Assembly (NCBI GenBank): GCA_018814305.1
Contig: JAHJAA010000071.1
Coordinates: 1-36,587 of the forward strand
DNA: 36,587 nt
DNA from: Pseudomonadota bacterium
GTDB taxonomy: Bacteria; Desulfobacterota; Desulfobulbia; Desulfobulbales; JAGXFP01
Reading direction: 5' to 3'
Part shown: positions 24,221-32,050 of the stretch, in pieces
How the letters are laid out: each line of letters begins with the position of its first letter
Position numbering within the stretch: position 1 is the stretch's first letter
The notes under the pieces: model-generated
The model's database searches: none
The model's input: only the letters and a program-made list of their open reading frames with translations
Told to the model about the DNA's origin: nothing
Translations under genes and position numbers: made by a program

Positions 24221-24240
24221 ATTAAATCGTATAATTTAAT
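24221..24240. promoter_or_regulatory. Palindrome ATTAAAT-CGTATA-ATTTAAT over the cheR -10 box
   Basis: Perfect 7-base arms flank exactly the six bases of the predicted -10 hexamer (TATACG on the minus strand). A regulator bound to both arms would cover the promoter core. Confidence 0.5.
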
Positions 24241-24255
24241 CACCTTCCAAGTCAA
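24228..24255 (-). promoter_or_regulatory. Sigma-70-type promoter of the cheR operon
   Basis: On the minus strand TTGACT (24250-24255) and TATACG (24228-24233) are 16 bases apart. The expected start near 24221 gives a leader of about 120 bases before the cheR ATG. Confidence 0.6.
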
Positions 24256-24289
24256 AATTTATTCGATGAATCATAATGATTCCTGATTG

Positions 24290-24334
24290 AAAAAAACAAT
24301 ACCCCCTCCTGGAGACCTCAGAATCCACGGGGGT
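24290..24334 (-). terminator. Hairpin with T-run, minus strand
   Basis: On the minus strand ACCCCC (24329-24334) pairs with GGGGGT (24301-24306) over a 22-base loop, followed by ATTGTTTTTTT. This resembles an intrinsic terminator. It lies upstream of the cheR promoter, where it would stop antisense RNA entering the operon. The loop is long, so confidence is low. Confidence 0.35.
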
Positions 24335-24453
24335 TTCTGGTAAAATCCAAACTGTTACCCCAGGTAAATAGAGAAATCCCCCCGAACAATGCTTGAGAAT
24401 ACACTTGAATGTTATGAAACCACTCAGATAAGATGGATCAGGGGGGACATGAC

Positions 24454-25581
24454 ATGAACGACACCTACTTTGCTCCAGCGGCAAGAACCGAAAGAAGAAA
24501 ATTCTACAACCAGATCGGCCAGATCAGCCACAGCCCGATCATGAGCACCTTACTCACCGCCTGTACCGGGCTCCTGGTCGTCCTCAATAAAGACCGACAG
24601 ATCGTCGCGTTGAATCATTCCTTTCTGGAGGCAACCGGAATCGACAACCCCGAAGAGGCTCTGGGTTTACGTCTCGGCGAGAGCCTCCATTGCGTCCATG
24701 CCCACGAGCAGCCCAACGGTTGCGGCACCACCCCATATTGCCGGACCTGCGGCGCCGCCATTGCCATGATGGCGGCAATCAATGATGACGTGATTAATGA
24801 ACAGCCCTGCGCCCTGACCGCTAAAAAGGGTGACGAGATCGTTAATCTGTGTCTCCTGATCCGGGCGCAACCGATTGTCGTTGATAACCACCGCTGGATC
24901 CTGGTTTATGCCCAGGACATTACCATGCAGCAGTTCTGGATGAACCTGGAACAGGTCTTCTTCCATGATGTCAACAATATCCTGACCTCTCTCCTGGGTC
25001 ACGCAGCCCTCATGGCCACGGATCAGCCCGACAATGAGGACGCCCAGACCATCCACCGGACGGCAATACGGCTGTGCTCCGAGATCTCTCTGCAGAAAAG
25101 TCTTTCACTGTACAAAGACACGGACTACCTGGTCAATAATTCAGGGGTGACCCTCCAGCAGATTCGACAAGAAGTGGAGTTGATCATCAAGGGTCACAGG
25201 GCAACAGATAAGCGCCGGATTGTCGAATCCGGCCCTGCTCAAAACATCAAAATCCACACCGATCCTCTTTTGGTGACCCGAGTCCTCGGCAATATGCTCA
25301 TCAATGCCCTGGAGGCCACCCCGAAAGGTGATGAAATTCGCCTGACCACAGTGGTTGAACCAGATTGGGTGGTTTGGGAGGTCTGGAATCCCGCCTGGAT
25401 AGATGAGGATGTACAAAAAAGGGTTTTCCAGCGGCATTTCTCCACAAAATCAACCAATGGAAGGGGCCTTGGCACCTTTTCCATGAAGCTGTTCGGAGAA
25501 AAATATCTAGGCGGCCAGGTGAGCTTCTGTTCAACCAAACCGGAAGGAACAACCTTTACCTTCCGTCATCCCCGACGGTAA
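24454..25581 (+). CDS. Cys-rich PAS histidine kinase
   Basis: A soluble 375-residue sensor kinase. The PAS domain (about residues 30-158) has four cysteines in a CxxxxxxxxxCxxxxxCxxC arrangement (C80, C90, C96, C99; HEQPNGCGTTPYCRTCG). These could bind a metal, a cluster or act as thiol switches. The H-box is FFHDVNNILTSLLGHAAL (H171). In the ATPase domain the N-box is LINALEATPKGDE. The usual DxGxG is replaced by WNPAWI, and RGLGTFSMKL serves as G2. This altered box is familiar from deltaproteobacterial kinases. GGGGGG lies seven bases before ATG 24454. No receiver partner is adjacent. Confidence 0.88.
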   Translation: MNDTYFAPAARTERRKFYNQIGQISHSPIMSTLLTACTGLLVVLNKDRQIVALNHSFLEATGIDNPEEALGLRLGESLHCVHAHEQPNGCGTTPYCRTCGAAIAMMAAINDDVINEQPCALTAKKGDEIVNLCLLIRAQPIVVDNHRWILVYAQDITMQQFWMNLEQVFFHDVNNILTSLLGHAALMATDQPDNEDAQTIHRTAIRLCSEISLQKSLSLYKDTDYLVNNSGVTLQQIRQEVELIIKGHRATDKRRIVESGPAQNIKIHTDPLLVTRVLGNMLINALEATPKGDEIRLTTVVEPDWVVWEVWNPAWIDEDVQKRVFQRHFSTKSTNGRGLGTFSMKLFGEKYLGGQVSFCSTKPEGTTFTFRHPRR

Positions 25582-25846
25582 ACAAAGAATCATTTCATGA
25601 ACTGCGTCACGGCCCTGACATCAACGACTGCCTGCTGATCTTCGTTACGTTAACCACCGCCGGCAAAGAGACAATTCTCCTGAGCCGTCTCCAAAAAGCT
25701 CCCTGGGTCGGGCAGAGATATGGACGCCTGCAGCCAGAACCTTACTAACGGGTTTTATTTGATCCGACCGAATATATCCTATACACTGGTCAATGTATAT
25801 CATACGAACATGACTCAGCCAGGAAGCCACACCAGCGAGGCCACAG
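25582..25846. other. Intergenic region before the FecR-domain gene
   Basis: The 265 bases contain no supportable gene. TATACA-CTGGTCAA-TGTATA (25780-25799) is a perfect 6-base inverted repeat with 8-base spacer. It lies about 50 bases before the next start and may be an operator or part of a promoter. Confidence 0.4.
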
Positions 25847-26332
25847 ATGAATAAACTCATGATCTTCTGTTTCATTCTGACCATTCTGCTGCCGGGCGCT
25901 GCCCTGGGAGAAGAATCACCGATCGGGAAAATTAAAACCGGGACCGGTGAGGTCATGGTGCTCCGAAACAGCAACGAATCTGCCCTCCATCCTGGAGACA
26001 GTCTCTATCAAAGTGATATAATCAGAACCAGGGCCAGGAGTTCCGTTGGTATTCTCTTTGATGACAACACCGTCCTGTCCCTGGGCCCGGAAAGTGAAAT
26101 CGTTATTGAGGAGTATATCTTCGCCCCCCAGCAGGGTAAATTTTCCATGATCACCAGAATGCTGAAAGGCACCGCCTCCTACCTCTCAGGCATCATCGGA
26201 CGTCAGGCCCCCGATTCAGTGAAATTCAGCACGCCGGATACAACCATCGGCATCCGGGGCACCAAATTTCTGGTCAAGGTCATTGGGAAGGCAGGTCATC
26301 CGCCACCTGTCTTCCTCTCCTCCGGACCCTGA
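25847..26332 (+). CDS. Periplasmic FecR-domain protein
   Basis: A 161-residue exported protein with signal peptide (IFCFILTILLPGAALG). It has a FecR-like beta domain: GEVMVLRNSNESALHPGDSLYQSDII, ARSSVGILFDDNTVLSLGPESEIVIEEY and FSTPDTTIGIRGTKFLVKV. It has no N-terminal cytoplasmic anti-sigma part and no membrane helix, so it is the stand-alone periplasmic type rather than an iron-signalling FecR. The final residues (GKAGHPPPVFLSSGP) do not fit the family and may reflect a recent change at the 3' end. The OmpA lipoprotein gene follows after 40 bases, a common pairing in my experience of related genomes. Confidence 0.82.
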   Translation: MNKLMIFCFILTILLPGAALGEESPIGKIKTGTGEVMVLRNSNESALHPGDSLYQSDIIRTRARSSVGILFDDNTVLSLGPESEIVIEEYIFAPQQGKFSMITRMLKGTASYLSGIIGRQAPDSVKFSTPDTTIGIRGTKFLVKVIGKAGHPPPVFLSSGP

Positions 26333-26372
26333 TACCATGACCAAACAAACTATCCTGAAAAGAGAGCCCAAA

Positions 26373-26975
26373 ATGCCGCGTATCTCCAGCATACTGATCA
26401 GTGTCCTTCTTTTGATGGTTTTCTCCGGCTGCGGATCAAAAAGCACCATCGTATTGCTTCCCGACCCCGACGGCAAAGTAGGGCAGGTGGTCGTTGCAAC
26501 CGAAGGGGGTCAACAGGTCCTTAATCAGGCATACCAAGCGGTCGAAGCAAAGGGCCCAAAAGCCCCACCCGGTGAAATTGTTGTGCTCAACCCGGAAGAG
26601 GTCCAGTCCATCTTTGCCGAAGTGATCGCTGTTGATCCCCTGATCCCGGTAAAATTCATCCTCTATTTTCTTTTGAATTCCAATGAACTGACCGATGAAT
26701 CCCAAGACGAACTGCCGCAAATCATCAAGACAGTCGAAGAGAGAAATTCCACCGATATAGTCATTACCGGTCATACCGACACGGTCGGGGCAATGGAATA
26801 CAACTATAAGCTGGCCTTGGAACGCGCAGAAATAATGAAGGGCATCTTGATCGCAAATGGGATCAATGGGGACAACATCACCACCACCTCCCATGGGGAA
26901 GGAAATCCGCTGATCAAAACCCAGGATGATGTTGAGGAACCACGAAACCGCAGAGTGGAGGTGGTGGTCAGATAG
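26373..26975 (+). CDS. OmpA-type peptidoglycan-binding lipoprotein
   Basis: A 200-residue outer-membrane lipoprotein. The signal peptide ends in the lipobox VFSGC (C20). The C-terminal OmpA domain (about residues 92-200) has FILYFLLNSNELTDES, ITGHTDTVG, YNYKLALERAEIMK and GNPLIKTQDDVEEPRNRRVEV. These bind peptidoglycan in the family. The first 90 residues, with VVATEGGQQVLNQAYQAVEAKG, are a linker of unknown role. ATG 26373 has GAGAG six bases upstream; ATG 26337 would add 12 basic residues before the signal peptide. The gene ends 16 bases from the convergent coiled-coil gene. Confidence 0.88.
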   Translation: MPRISSILISVLLLMVFSGCGSKSTIVLLPDPDGKVGQVVVATEGGQQVLNQAYQAVEAKGPKAPPGEIVVLNPEEVQSIFAEVIAVDPLIPVKFILYFLLNSNELTDESQDELPQIIKTVEERNSTDIVITGHTDTVGAMEYNYKLALERAEIMKGILIANGINGDNITTTSHGEGNPLIKTQDDVEEPRNRRVEVVVR

Positions 26976-26991
26976 TATCTGCCGGGATCCC

Positions 26992-27462
26992 CTACTTATC
27001 GTCCCCATATTGCTTTTCGGTTTTTTCCCAGGCGTCATAGAATTCACCATAGGCCTCGGAAAAACCTTTCTTGATCTGGGACCAGGCCTCAACCGAGCCA
27101 CTTTTCAAACTGCCGTACCATTCGGCCACCTGGGTCCGTTGCCGCCGCAACACCTTCAGGGTGGCCCGGGCCTCTACTCGAGCGGTCTGACTCATGCTCT
27201 CCCAGTTTTTCTCAATATGCTCTTCCAGCTCATCGATCCGCTGGTCAAGGGTATCCAGGGCCGCCTTGGTTTCCCGGAGCGCTTCATCCCGCTGCTCGGC
27301 GGTATAGGCCTTGAAGGCCTGAAGCAGTTCCCGGCTTTCCCGCTTGATTTCCGCCAGCGACGGTTTTTTATCGGTCGTTTCAGCAGAACAGACCGGGGAC
27401 GGTCCCGGCAGAAGAAGCACCATCGACAAACCAACGCTCATAATCATGGGGGCAATTTTCAT
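26992..27462 (-). CDS. Periplasmic coiled-coil protein
   Basis: A 156-residue secreted protein with a signal peptide (MIMSVGLSMVLLLPGPSPVCSA, in part). The mature part is almost wholly helical and heptad-like (SLAEIKRESRELLQAFKAYT, ETKAALDTLDQRIDELEEHI). It ends with WSQIKKGFSEAYGEFYDAW. The pattern resembles small periplasmic apolipoprotein-like helix proteins, but I cannot name a family. AAGGAG lies seven bases before ATG 27462. It is transcribed away from the cytochrome gene at 27670. Confidence 0.8.
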   Translation of the reverse strand: MKIAPMIMSVGLSMVLLLPGPSPVCSAETTDKKPSLAEIKRESRELLQAFKAYTAEQRDEALRETKAALDTLDQRIDELEEHIEKNWESMSQTARVEARATLKVLRRQRTQVAEWYGSLKSGSVEAWSQIKKGFSEAYGEFYDAWEKTEKQYGDDK

Positions 27463-27533
27463 TGATCATCTCCTTAAGTTTTGGAGGTTCATCGTTTATG
27501 GACTGATATTTCAACCTGTCGATTACCGGATTC

Positions 27534-27539
27534 ATTATA
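27534..27539 (-). promoter_or_regulatory. Possible -10 box of the coiled-coil gene
   Basis: A perfect TATAAT lies on the minus strand about 72 bases before the start codon. No good -35 box is found at 16-18 bases, so the call is weak. Confidence 0.3.
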
Positions 27540-27587
27540 TTCAAACTCGAAACAAGTCACACCCAAAACGGCGTGAACAAATATCCA

Positions 27588-27614
27588 TTGACACTGCCAG
27601 TACAAGGATATAGC
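27588..27614 (+). promoter_or_regulatory. Possible promoter of the monoheme cytochrome gene
   Basis: A perfect TTGACA (27588-27593) is followed by TATAGC (27609-27614) at the short spacing of 15 bases. The start codon is 56 bases downstream. Confidence 0.4.
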
Positions 27615-27669
27615 GTTCTGGGACAAGCTCGATTTGGGTGCAGCAGTTCAATCCTCCGAGGTAGCAACG

Positions 27670-28071
27670 ATGCGTAATATACTGTTTTTCATACTTTTTC
27701 TAATGATCACCTGGGCCCTGGCCCAGCCCGCCGATGCCCGCCCTAAAAACAGACTTGATGCAACAACCAAGACCTGCCGGGTCCTGGAAAGCGGGCCCCT
27801 GGAATGGGCCAGTCGTCCCTGGGGTGAGGGGGGTAAGGCCTTCAAAGAGGTCTGCCAGGGTTGCCATTTCAAGGGTAATGACCGGGGTGCGACCTTTCTC
27901 TGGGTCGAATCAAAAACCTCAGCGGCCTGGAACCGGGTCTTTGAACAAAAGTACCCCAAATGCGCCAAGGATGGTTCCTGGGAGGTTCTTGACCCGGAAC
28001 AGAAAATGCGGGTTAACGATTACCTCTTTCGATGGGGAAAGAACAGTCAAAGCCTGGGAGACAACTGCTGA
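27670..28071 (+). CDS. Monoheme c-type cytochrome, periplasmic
   Basis: A 133-residue exported protein with a signal peptide (ILFFILFLMITWALAQPADA, in part). It has one haem-binding motif, CQGCH (C62-H66), in KAFKEVCQGCHFKGNDRG. Three further cysteines (C36, C98, C133) could form a disulfide. The C-terminal part (DPEQKMRVNDYLFRWGKN) is the closing helix usual in small c-type cytochromes. The axial partner of H66 is not clear; M113 is a candidate. ATG 27670 has GAGG eight bases upstream; the open frame begins at 27634 but reaches into non-protein-like sequence. A tight hairpin follows at 28083. Confidence 0.85.
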   Translation: MRNILFFILFLMITWALAQPADARPKNRLDATTKTCRVLESGPLEWASRPWGEGGKAFKEVCQGCHFKGNDRGATFLWVESKTSAAWNRVFEQKYPKCAKDGSWEVLDPEQKMRVNDYLFRWGKNSQSLGDNC

Positions 28072-28082
28072 AACTGATCCCC

Positions 28083-28099
28083 TCTCCCGGTTCGGGAGA
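28083..28099. terminator. Tight GC hairpin between convergent genes
   Basis: TCTCCCG-GTT-CGGGAGA is a perfect 7-bp stem with a 3-base loop, 12 bases after the cytochrome stop and 92 bases before the end of the convergent TPR gene. No T-run follows, so termination is plausible but not proven. Confidence 0.45.
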
Positions 28100-28190
28100 A
28101 ACACAGATCGACCCGGCAGGAACTATTTCCTGGTCGGCAGAGAGATATCGGGCCAAGATGGCCAACAGAAAACGCTCTAATTCCGAGAAG

Positions 28191-31100
28191 TCACGCCCCC
28201 AAGAGAAGACCCGCTACAAGTTCGATGATTTCATGGTAGAGCGAAGGCGCGGTGGATTGAAGTCCTTTAATTTTCAATTCATCCATCACCCGCTCAAGAC
28301 GAGTTTTCAAAGGGTCACCCTCCATCCCCAATACAATGTCTTGGTAGGCTGTCCATAACAATTCCAATTTAGCCTGTTGGGCCACCCGGACGGCGGGCCG
28401 ATACGGCAGCCCCTTCAGGGCCTGCACGGTTTCAGAGCAAGCCTGGCCAAGTCGAGCAGGATTCCGCTGGGCATAGGCCTCAGGATGGGTCAAGCCCATG
28501 GAGAGGTAGTTGACCAGCACCCGGAAGATCACCGGTCCGTTGGGATCTCCGGTTTCCTTCACTAGGGCCAGAGCCGCCGCCAGCGAACGATCCATGGCCT
28601 CAGCCGATTGTTCGATCTCCCCCGCCTTTTCCAGCCCGATTGCGGACAACTGGGCATCCTTGGCCAGGGCCGACAATAGCCCCGATTCATCCATGGCCAG
28701 CTCGGAGGCCCGGCCAGCCATCTGCTCCCAATACGCCACCCGCTGAAGCCGATAGGCCGCTTGCTCCTTAGGATCCTCGACCAGTCCCGCCAGAAAACCA
28801 TTGGCCAGGACCTCAAGCCTTTCAGGAAAGAACCCGATCAACCGCTCTGCATTGACCGGCTCGCCCCGTAGATCGGCGGTTATCTCCAACAGTGCGGTTA
28901 AAACCCCACGGGCCTTCCCGATCTCACCCAGTTGTTTGAGGGAAAAGCCGTAGGCCAGCAGGGCCTTGGCCCTATTCACCCCCGTAAGGTGTTCAGGATC
29001 ATTAAGGAGTTCCTCGTAGCGTTTGGCTGCCGAAGCATAGGCTCCGGCCTGCATCGCGTGGAAGGCCGCCTTCTCAAGGAAAGGTGTAGGATCGGTTCCT
29101 TCAACCAACCGGGCTGCGGCCAGTGCCGCCTCGGCCTGGACCTGGGCGCCGGTCATATCATTAATGAAGAATAACGAACGGGCATAGGCCCACCGGGTAG
29201 CGCCCTCTGTCCCAGGGTCACTGAACTGAAGATGCATCCGCTGCTCAAAAAAGGTGGCCGAGAGCGCATAATTCCGCACCTCAAAGTGAAGCCGCCCCAG
29301 GTTATCCCAGACCGAAGCAAGTATCCGCTCATTCCCTCGGGCCTGATCATAGGCCATCATAAAATGATAATGAGCCTTCTGAAAAAGCTCCTTATCATAG
29401 CGATACCCGGACACCGAATCCCGAAGCTTCCGGTGATTGATGGCGCCCATGAGCAGATGCCACATCCCAGGATTAAGTCCCTCCATATCCATGTTTCCAA
29501 GCAGATCCAGGGCCTTATCAAAAATGGCGTCTTGCTCTTTGCTGTCGGCCCCGCCTTCAATGACCAAGCGCAGGGCCGCTACGTAATTTCGATTCCCGCC
29601 GATCAGCCCTTCCTGCTCCAAAAGCGGGTAGGATTTATCCAAATTTTCGCGTTTTTCCAGGGAAGGGTCCAGTCCGAGCCGTACAAACTGATAGTGAGCC
29701 TCCAGATCATTGGTCTGGCGGATGGCACTGTAGAAAGTGGCATAGGCCTTAGCCGGTTCCCCCTCAGCCAAAAGACCATAGCCCTTCCCCATGGTGATCA
29801 AGGCATACTGACGGGCCACATGGTAAAACTCCATCTGCACCATGGGCGTCGTCATCAGCCAATGCCGGGATAGAAGCTCCATAAATTGAAATCGCCCGGC
29901 CTCACCGAGGATCCGGATAGCGCGGGTATGCATCGCCCTCCGGACCAATAGATTGTCTTGGTTGGCCTTTAAGAGGATCGAAAGTTCCTTAAAAATTATG
30001 GTCTGCTCCTTCTGGTCCTCGGCCTGCCCAAGCTGCACGCTCAAACCCTCTGAGCGTAAGAGATCAGCAATCGGAGAGTCACCGGCCCGCTCGATCTGCC
30101 CACCGAGTTTCGCTATCCTTTTAGCGGGATCCACCTCCACCCTTTCAAGATTTTCCAGATAGAGAAAGGCATAATAGAGCCGGGTGGCCAGGGACATCTC
30201 CGGGGCATTAAAGACCAGGGGATAAAGCTCGAGCAGTTGCGCCGGAGCATCCCCATCCAGGATGCGCCGATATAACTCAATGGTCAGATAGCGTTCCATG
30301 GGAAGCATAGCGCCGACCAAATCCATTTTTTTGAGAGCAGCCTGAGCCCCTGCATGGTCGTCGAGCTCTTCAGCCAGATAGGCCTCGGCCAGGGCGATAA
30401 GGTTAACCCGCCCCTGGACCCCACTGATTTTTTGGCGAGTTTCGGCAACCTGGTGCTCGAAACGGGCCGTGACCAGCCCCACCGGAACCTTGCGCTTGGC
30501 CGATCGGACCTTGAGTATCAGATTTAAGACCTGGTGAAAATTCGCCAGGTCTTCATTACCCTGTTCCTTATACCAGGTGGAGAGCTGCTCTCCATAGAAG
30601 GAGGCGGCGGAGAGTTCACCGATTTCCAGGTGATTGCTGAGGATGCGTTCGAGCATCTCCGTTCCACCCAACCCGTGGCGATATCTCAATGTATTCAGAA
30701 TCAGCAAACGCTCCTCGTAACTCCGGGCTGCTTCATGGGCCTCCCAGAGCTGGGACTCGATCCATTCCGGGGGCACCGCACCGGTGAGGGGCAGTCGGTA
30801 AATATCAAGCGATCCCCCAAAGGCACAAGTCAAATACAGATTTGAAGAGGTGACCGCCGGAAACTTGCAATTAGTATCCACTGCGGTCAACTGCTCGGGC
30901 AGAATGGGGTCGGTGGCTGAGAGCCACTGGTCCACCGAAATCCGATAGGCCACACTATGATCACTGCCGTCGATCACCTGGTCGCCGTTGGTGTCGTTTA
31001 AATAATGATTGAAATAGAGGTCGCGGCCCCCCCGGAAAAAGGCCATGAAACCGGTAATGCCGGGGAGATCAAAGGGGGGTGGAATCAGGGTGGTCCCCTT

Positions 31101-31754
31101 GATCAGATCAAGACCGTGGATGCTCACCCCCGAGGCCTCAGCCTCGTTAAAGAAGATAAAGTGCATGTCCGGACTTGCCACCGGCGCGGAGATCATCCCC
31201 CGATACAATACCGTGGAGGAGCGGGCGGTCAGGTCATAGGAGATGAGCTGCCAGACCGGCTCAGTCGCGACTCGGCTTAAAAACCCCAAGTGATCGTCAT
31301 CAATCCAAAAAGGCGCCTCGTCCACTGTTTCACTGGTGGTAAGGCAGTCCAGCGATCCGTCGGCCAGGGTCACCACACAGACATCACCTTGGGCATCACG
31401 CCCGAAAAAGGTAATCGCCAGCCTTCCACCTTCCCCATCCAACACAGGATCCTTGGCATCACCATCGAGGCTGGAAAGCAGTTTCTCATCGGTCCGCAGC
31501 AACTCTCGGCGATAGATCTTGGGCACTTGGTTACTTTGACGAACGTAGAAGAGCGCAGTGTCCTCCGGCGAAACCGTACCTTCAAAATTGTCCCATGGCC
31601 CCACGGTGAGTCGGGTCAGCGGGGTAAGGCGATTTTCCCGCCAGTTCACGGCTTCGGCCTGGACCGGTTGGGTCGTAAAAACAGTCTGCAGCAAGAAGAG
31701 TGCAGACCAAACCACCAGAAAGCGGAGGATATCGCAAGGAAAGAGTCGGATCAT
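28191..31754 (-). CDS. Exported beta-propeller and TPR-repeat protein
   Basis: A 1187-residue protein with a signal peptide (LRFLVVWSALFLLQTVFTTQ, in part, then PVQAEA). Residues about 40-330 resemble a TolB-type beta-propeller (DGDAKDPVLDGEGGRLAITF, VDEAPFWIDDDHLGFLSR, ISAPVASPDMHFIFF). One loop has a calcium-type DTNGDQVIDGSDHS. The remainder is a long helical array of TPR-like repeats (AQAALKKMDLVGAM, AYATFYSAIRQTNDLEAHYQ, RYEELLNDPEHLTGVNRAKA). It has no enzymatic motif, so it is probably a scaffold. Its ATG overlaps the stop of the small lipoprotein gene (ATGA), the third step of a coupled series from the AsmA-like gene. Confidence 0.87.
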   Translation of the reverse strand: MIRLFPCDILRFLVVWSALFLLQTVFTTQPVQAEAVNWRENRLTPLTRLTVGPWDNFEGTVSPEDTALFYVRQSNQVPKIYRRELLRTDEKLLSSLDGDAKDPVLDGEGGRLAITFFGRDAQGDVCVVTLADGSLDCLTTSETVDEAPFWIDDDHLGFLSRVATEPVWQLISYDLTARSSTVLYRGMISAPVASPDMHFIFFNEAEASGVSIHGLDLIKGTTLIPPPFDLPGITGFMAFFRGGRDLYFNHYLNDTNGDQVIDGSDHSVAYRISVDQWLSATDPILPEQLTAVDTNCKFPAVTSSNLYLTCAFGGSLDIYRLPLTGAVPPEWIESQLWEAHEAARSYEERLLILNTLRYRHGLGGTEMLERILSNHLEIGELSAASFYGEQLSTWYKEQGNEDLANFHQVLNLILKVRSAKRKVPVGLVTARFEHQVAETRQKISGVQGRVNLIALAEAYLAEELDDHAGAQAALKKMDLVGAMLPMERYLTIELYRRILDGDAPAQLLELYPLVFNAPEMSLATRLYYAFLYLENLERVEVDPAKRIAKLGGQIERAGDSPIADLLRSEGLSVQLGQAEDQKEQTIIFKELSILLKANQDNLLVRRAMHTRAIRILGEAGRFQFMELLSRHWLMTTPMVQMEFYHVARQYALITMGKGYGLLAEGEPAKAYATFYSAIRQTNDLEAHYQFVRLGLDPSLEKRENLDKSYPLLEQEGLIGGNRNYVAALRLVIEGGADSKEQDAIFDKALDLLGNMDMEGLNPGMWHLLMGAINHRKLRDSVSGYRYDKELFQKAHYHFMMAYDQARGNERILASVWDNLGRLHFEVRNYALSATFFEQRMHLQFSDPGTEGATRWAYARSLFFINDMTGAQVQAEAALAAARLVEGTDPTPFLEKAAFHAMQAGAYASAAKRYEELLNDPEHLTGVNRAKALLAYGFSLKQLGEIGKARGVLTALLEITADLRGEPVNAERLIGFFPERLEVLANGFLAGLVEDPKEQAAYRLQRVAYWEQMAGRASELAMDESGLLSALAKDAQLSAIGLEKAGEIEQSAEAMDRSLAAALALVKETGDPNGPVIFRVLVNYLSMGLTHPEAYAQRNPARLGQACSETVQALKGLPYRPAVRVAQQAKLELLWTAYQDIVLGMEGDPLKTRLERVMDELKIKGLQSTAPSLYHEIIELVAGLLLGA

Positions 31755-32050
31755 TTCGGACGGGGTCCCCCACCGGATTGAACAGAAGATTGGGCGGGCA
31801 CCATCTCGCCGTTCAGGATACGAAAGGTCTGCTCGTCCTGTCGAAGGGTGGGCTGATCCAGGGGAAGATCCTCCGGTCCCTTGACCGGCATCTCCTGCCG
31901 GAAGCGATGCTCCAGCTCAGGCCACTCCCCGGAGGCCTCTGATTCCATAACCGTCTGGCGATCGATGAGGTAAACATCGGGGAGCTGAACACAGGCGGTC
32001 ATAACCAGGCAGGTGGTGACAAGCCCGACTGTAAAAAATTGTATCTTCAT
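31751..32050 (-). CDS. Small outer-membrane lipoprotein
   Basis: A 99-residue protein with a signal peptide and lipobox VMTAC (C20). The mature start, CVQLPDVYLIDRQTVMESEA, and the following SGEWPELEHRF are the most protein-like part. The rest is polar and Pro/Gln-rich. Both ends overlap neighbours by four bases. The order AsmA-like protein then small lipoprotein recalls ydbH-ynbE of E. coli, where the lipoprotein is the outer-membrane partner of an inter-membrane bridge. The sequence does not obviously match YnbE, so equivalence is inferred from size, lipobox and order only. Confidence 0.85.
   Translation of the reverse strand: MKIQFFTVGLVTTCLVMTACVQLPDVYLIDRQTVMESEASGEWPELEHRFRQEMPVKGPEDLPLDQPTLRQDEQTFRILNGEMVPAQSSVQSGGGPRPK

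Larger units (their letters stand above)
24099..24453. other. Divergent control region between cheR and the PAS kinase
   Basis: This 355-base gap has no credible gene on either strand. It contains the cheR promoter with its palindrome and a minus-strand hairpin with T-run. It also has GGTAA and TTACC repeats around 24341-24364. I see no clear plus-strand promoter for the kinase gene. Confidence 0.5.
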
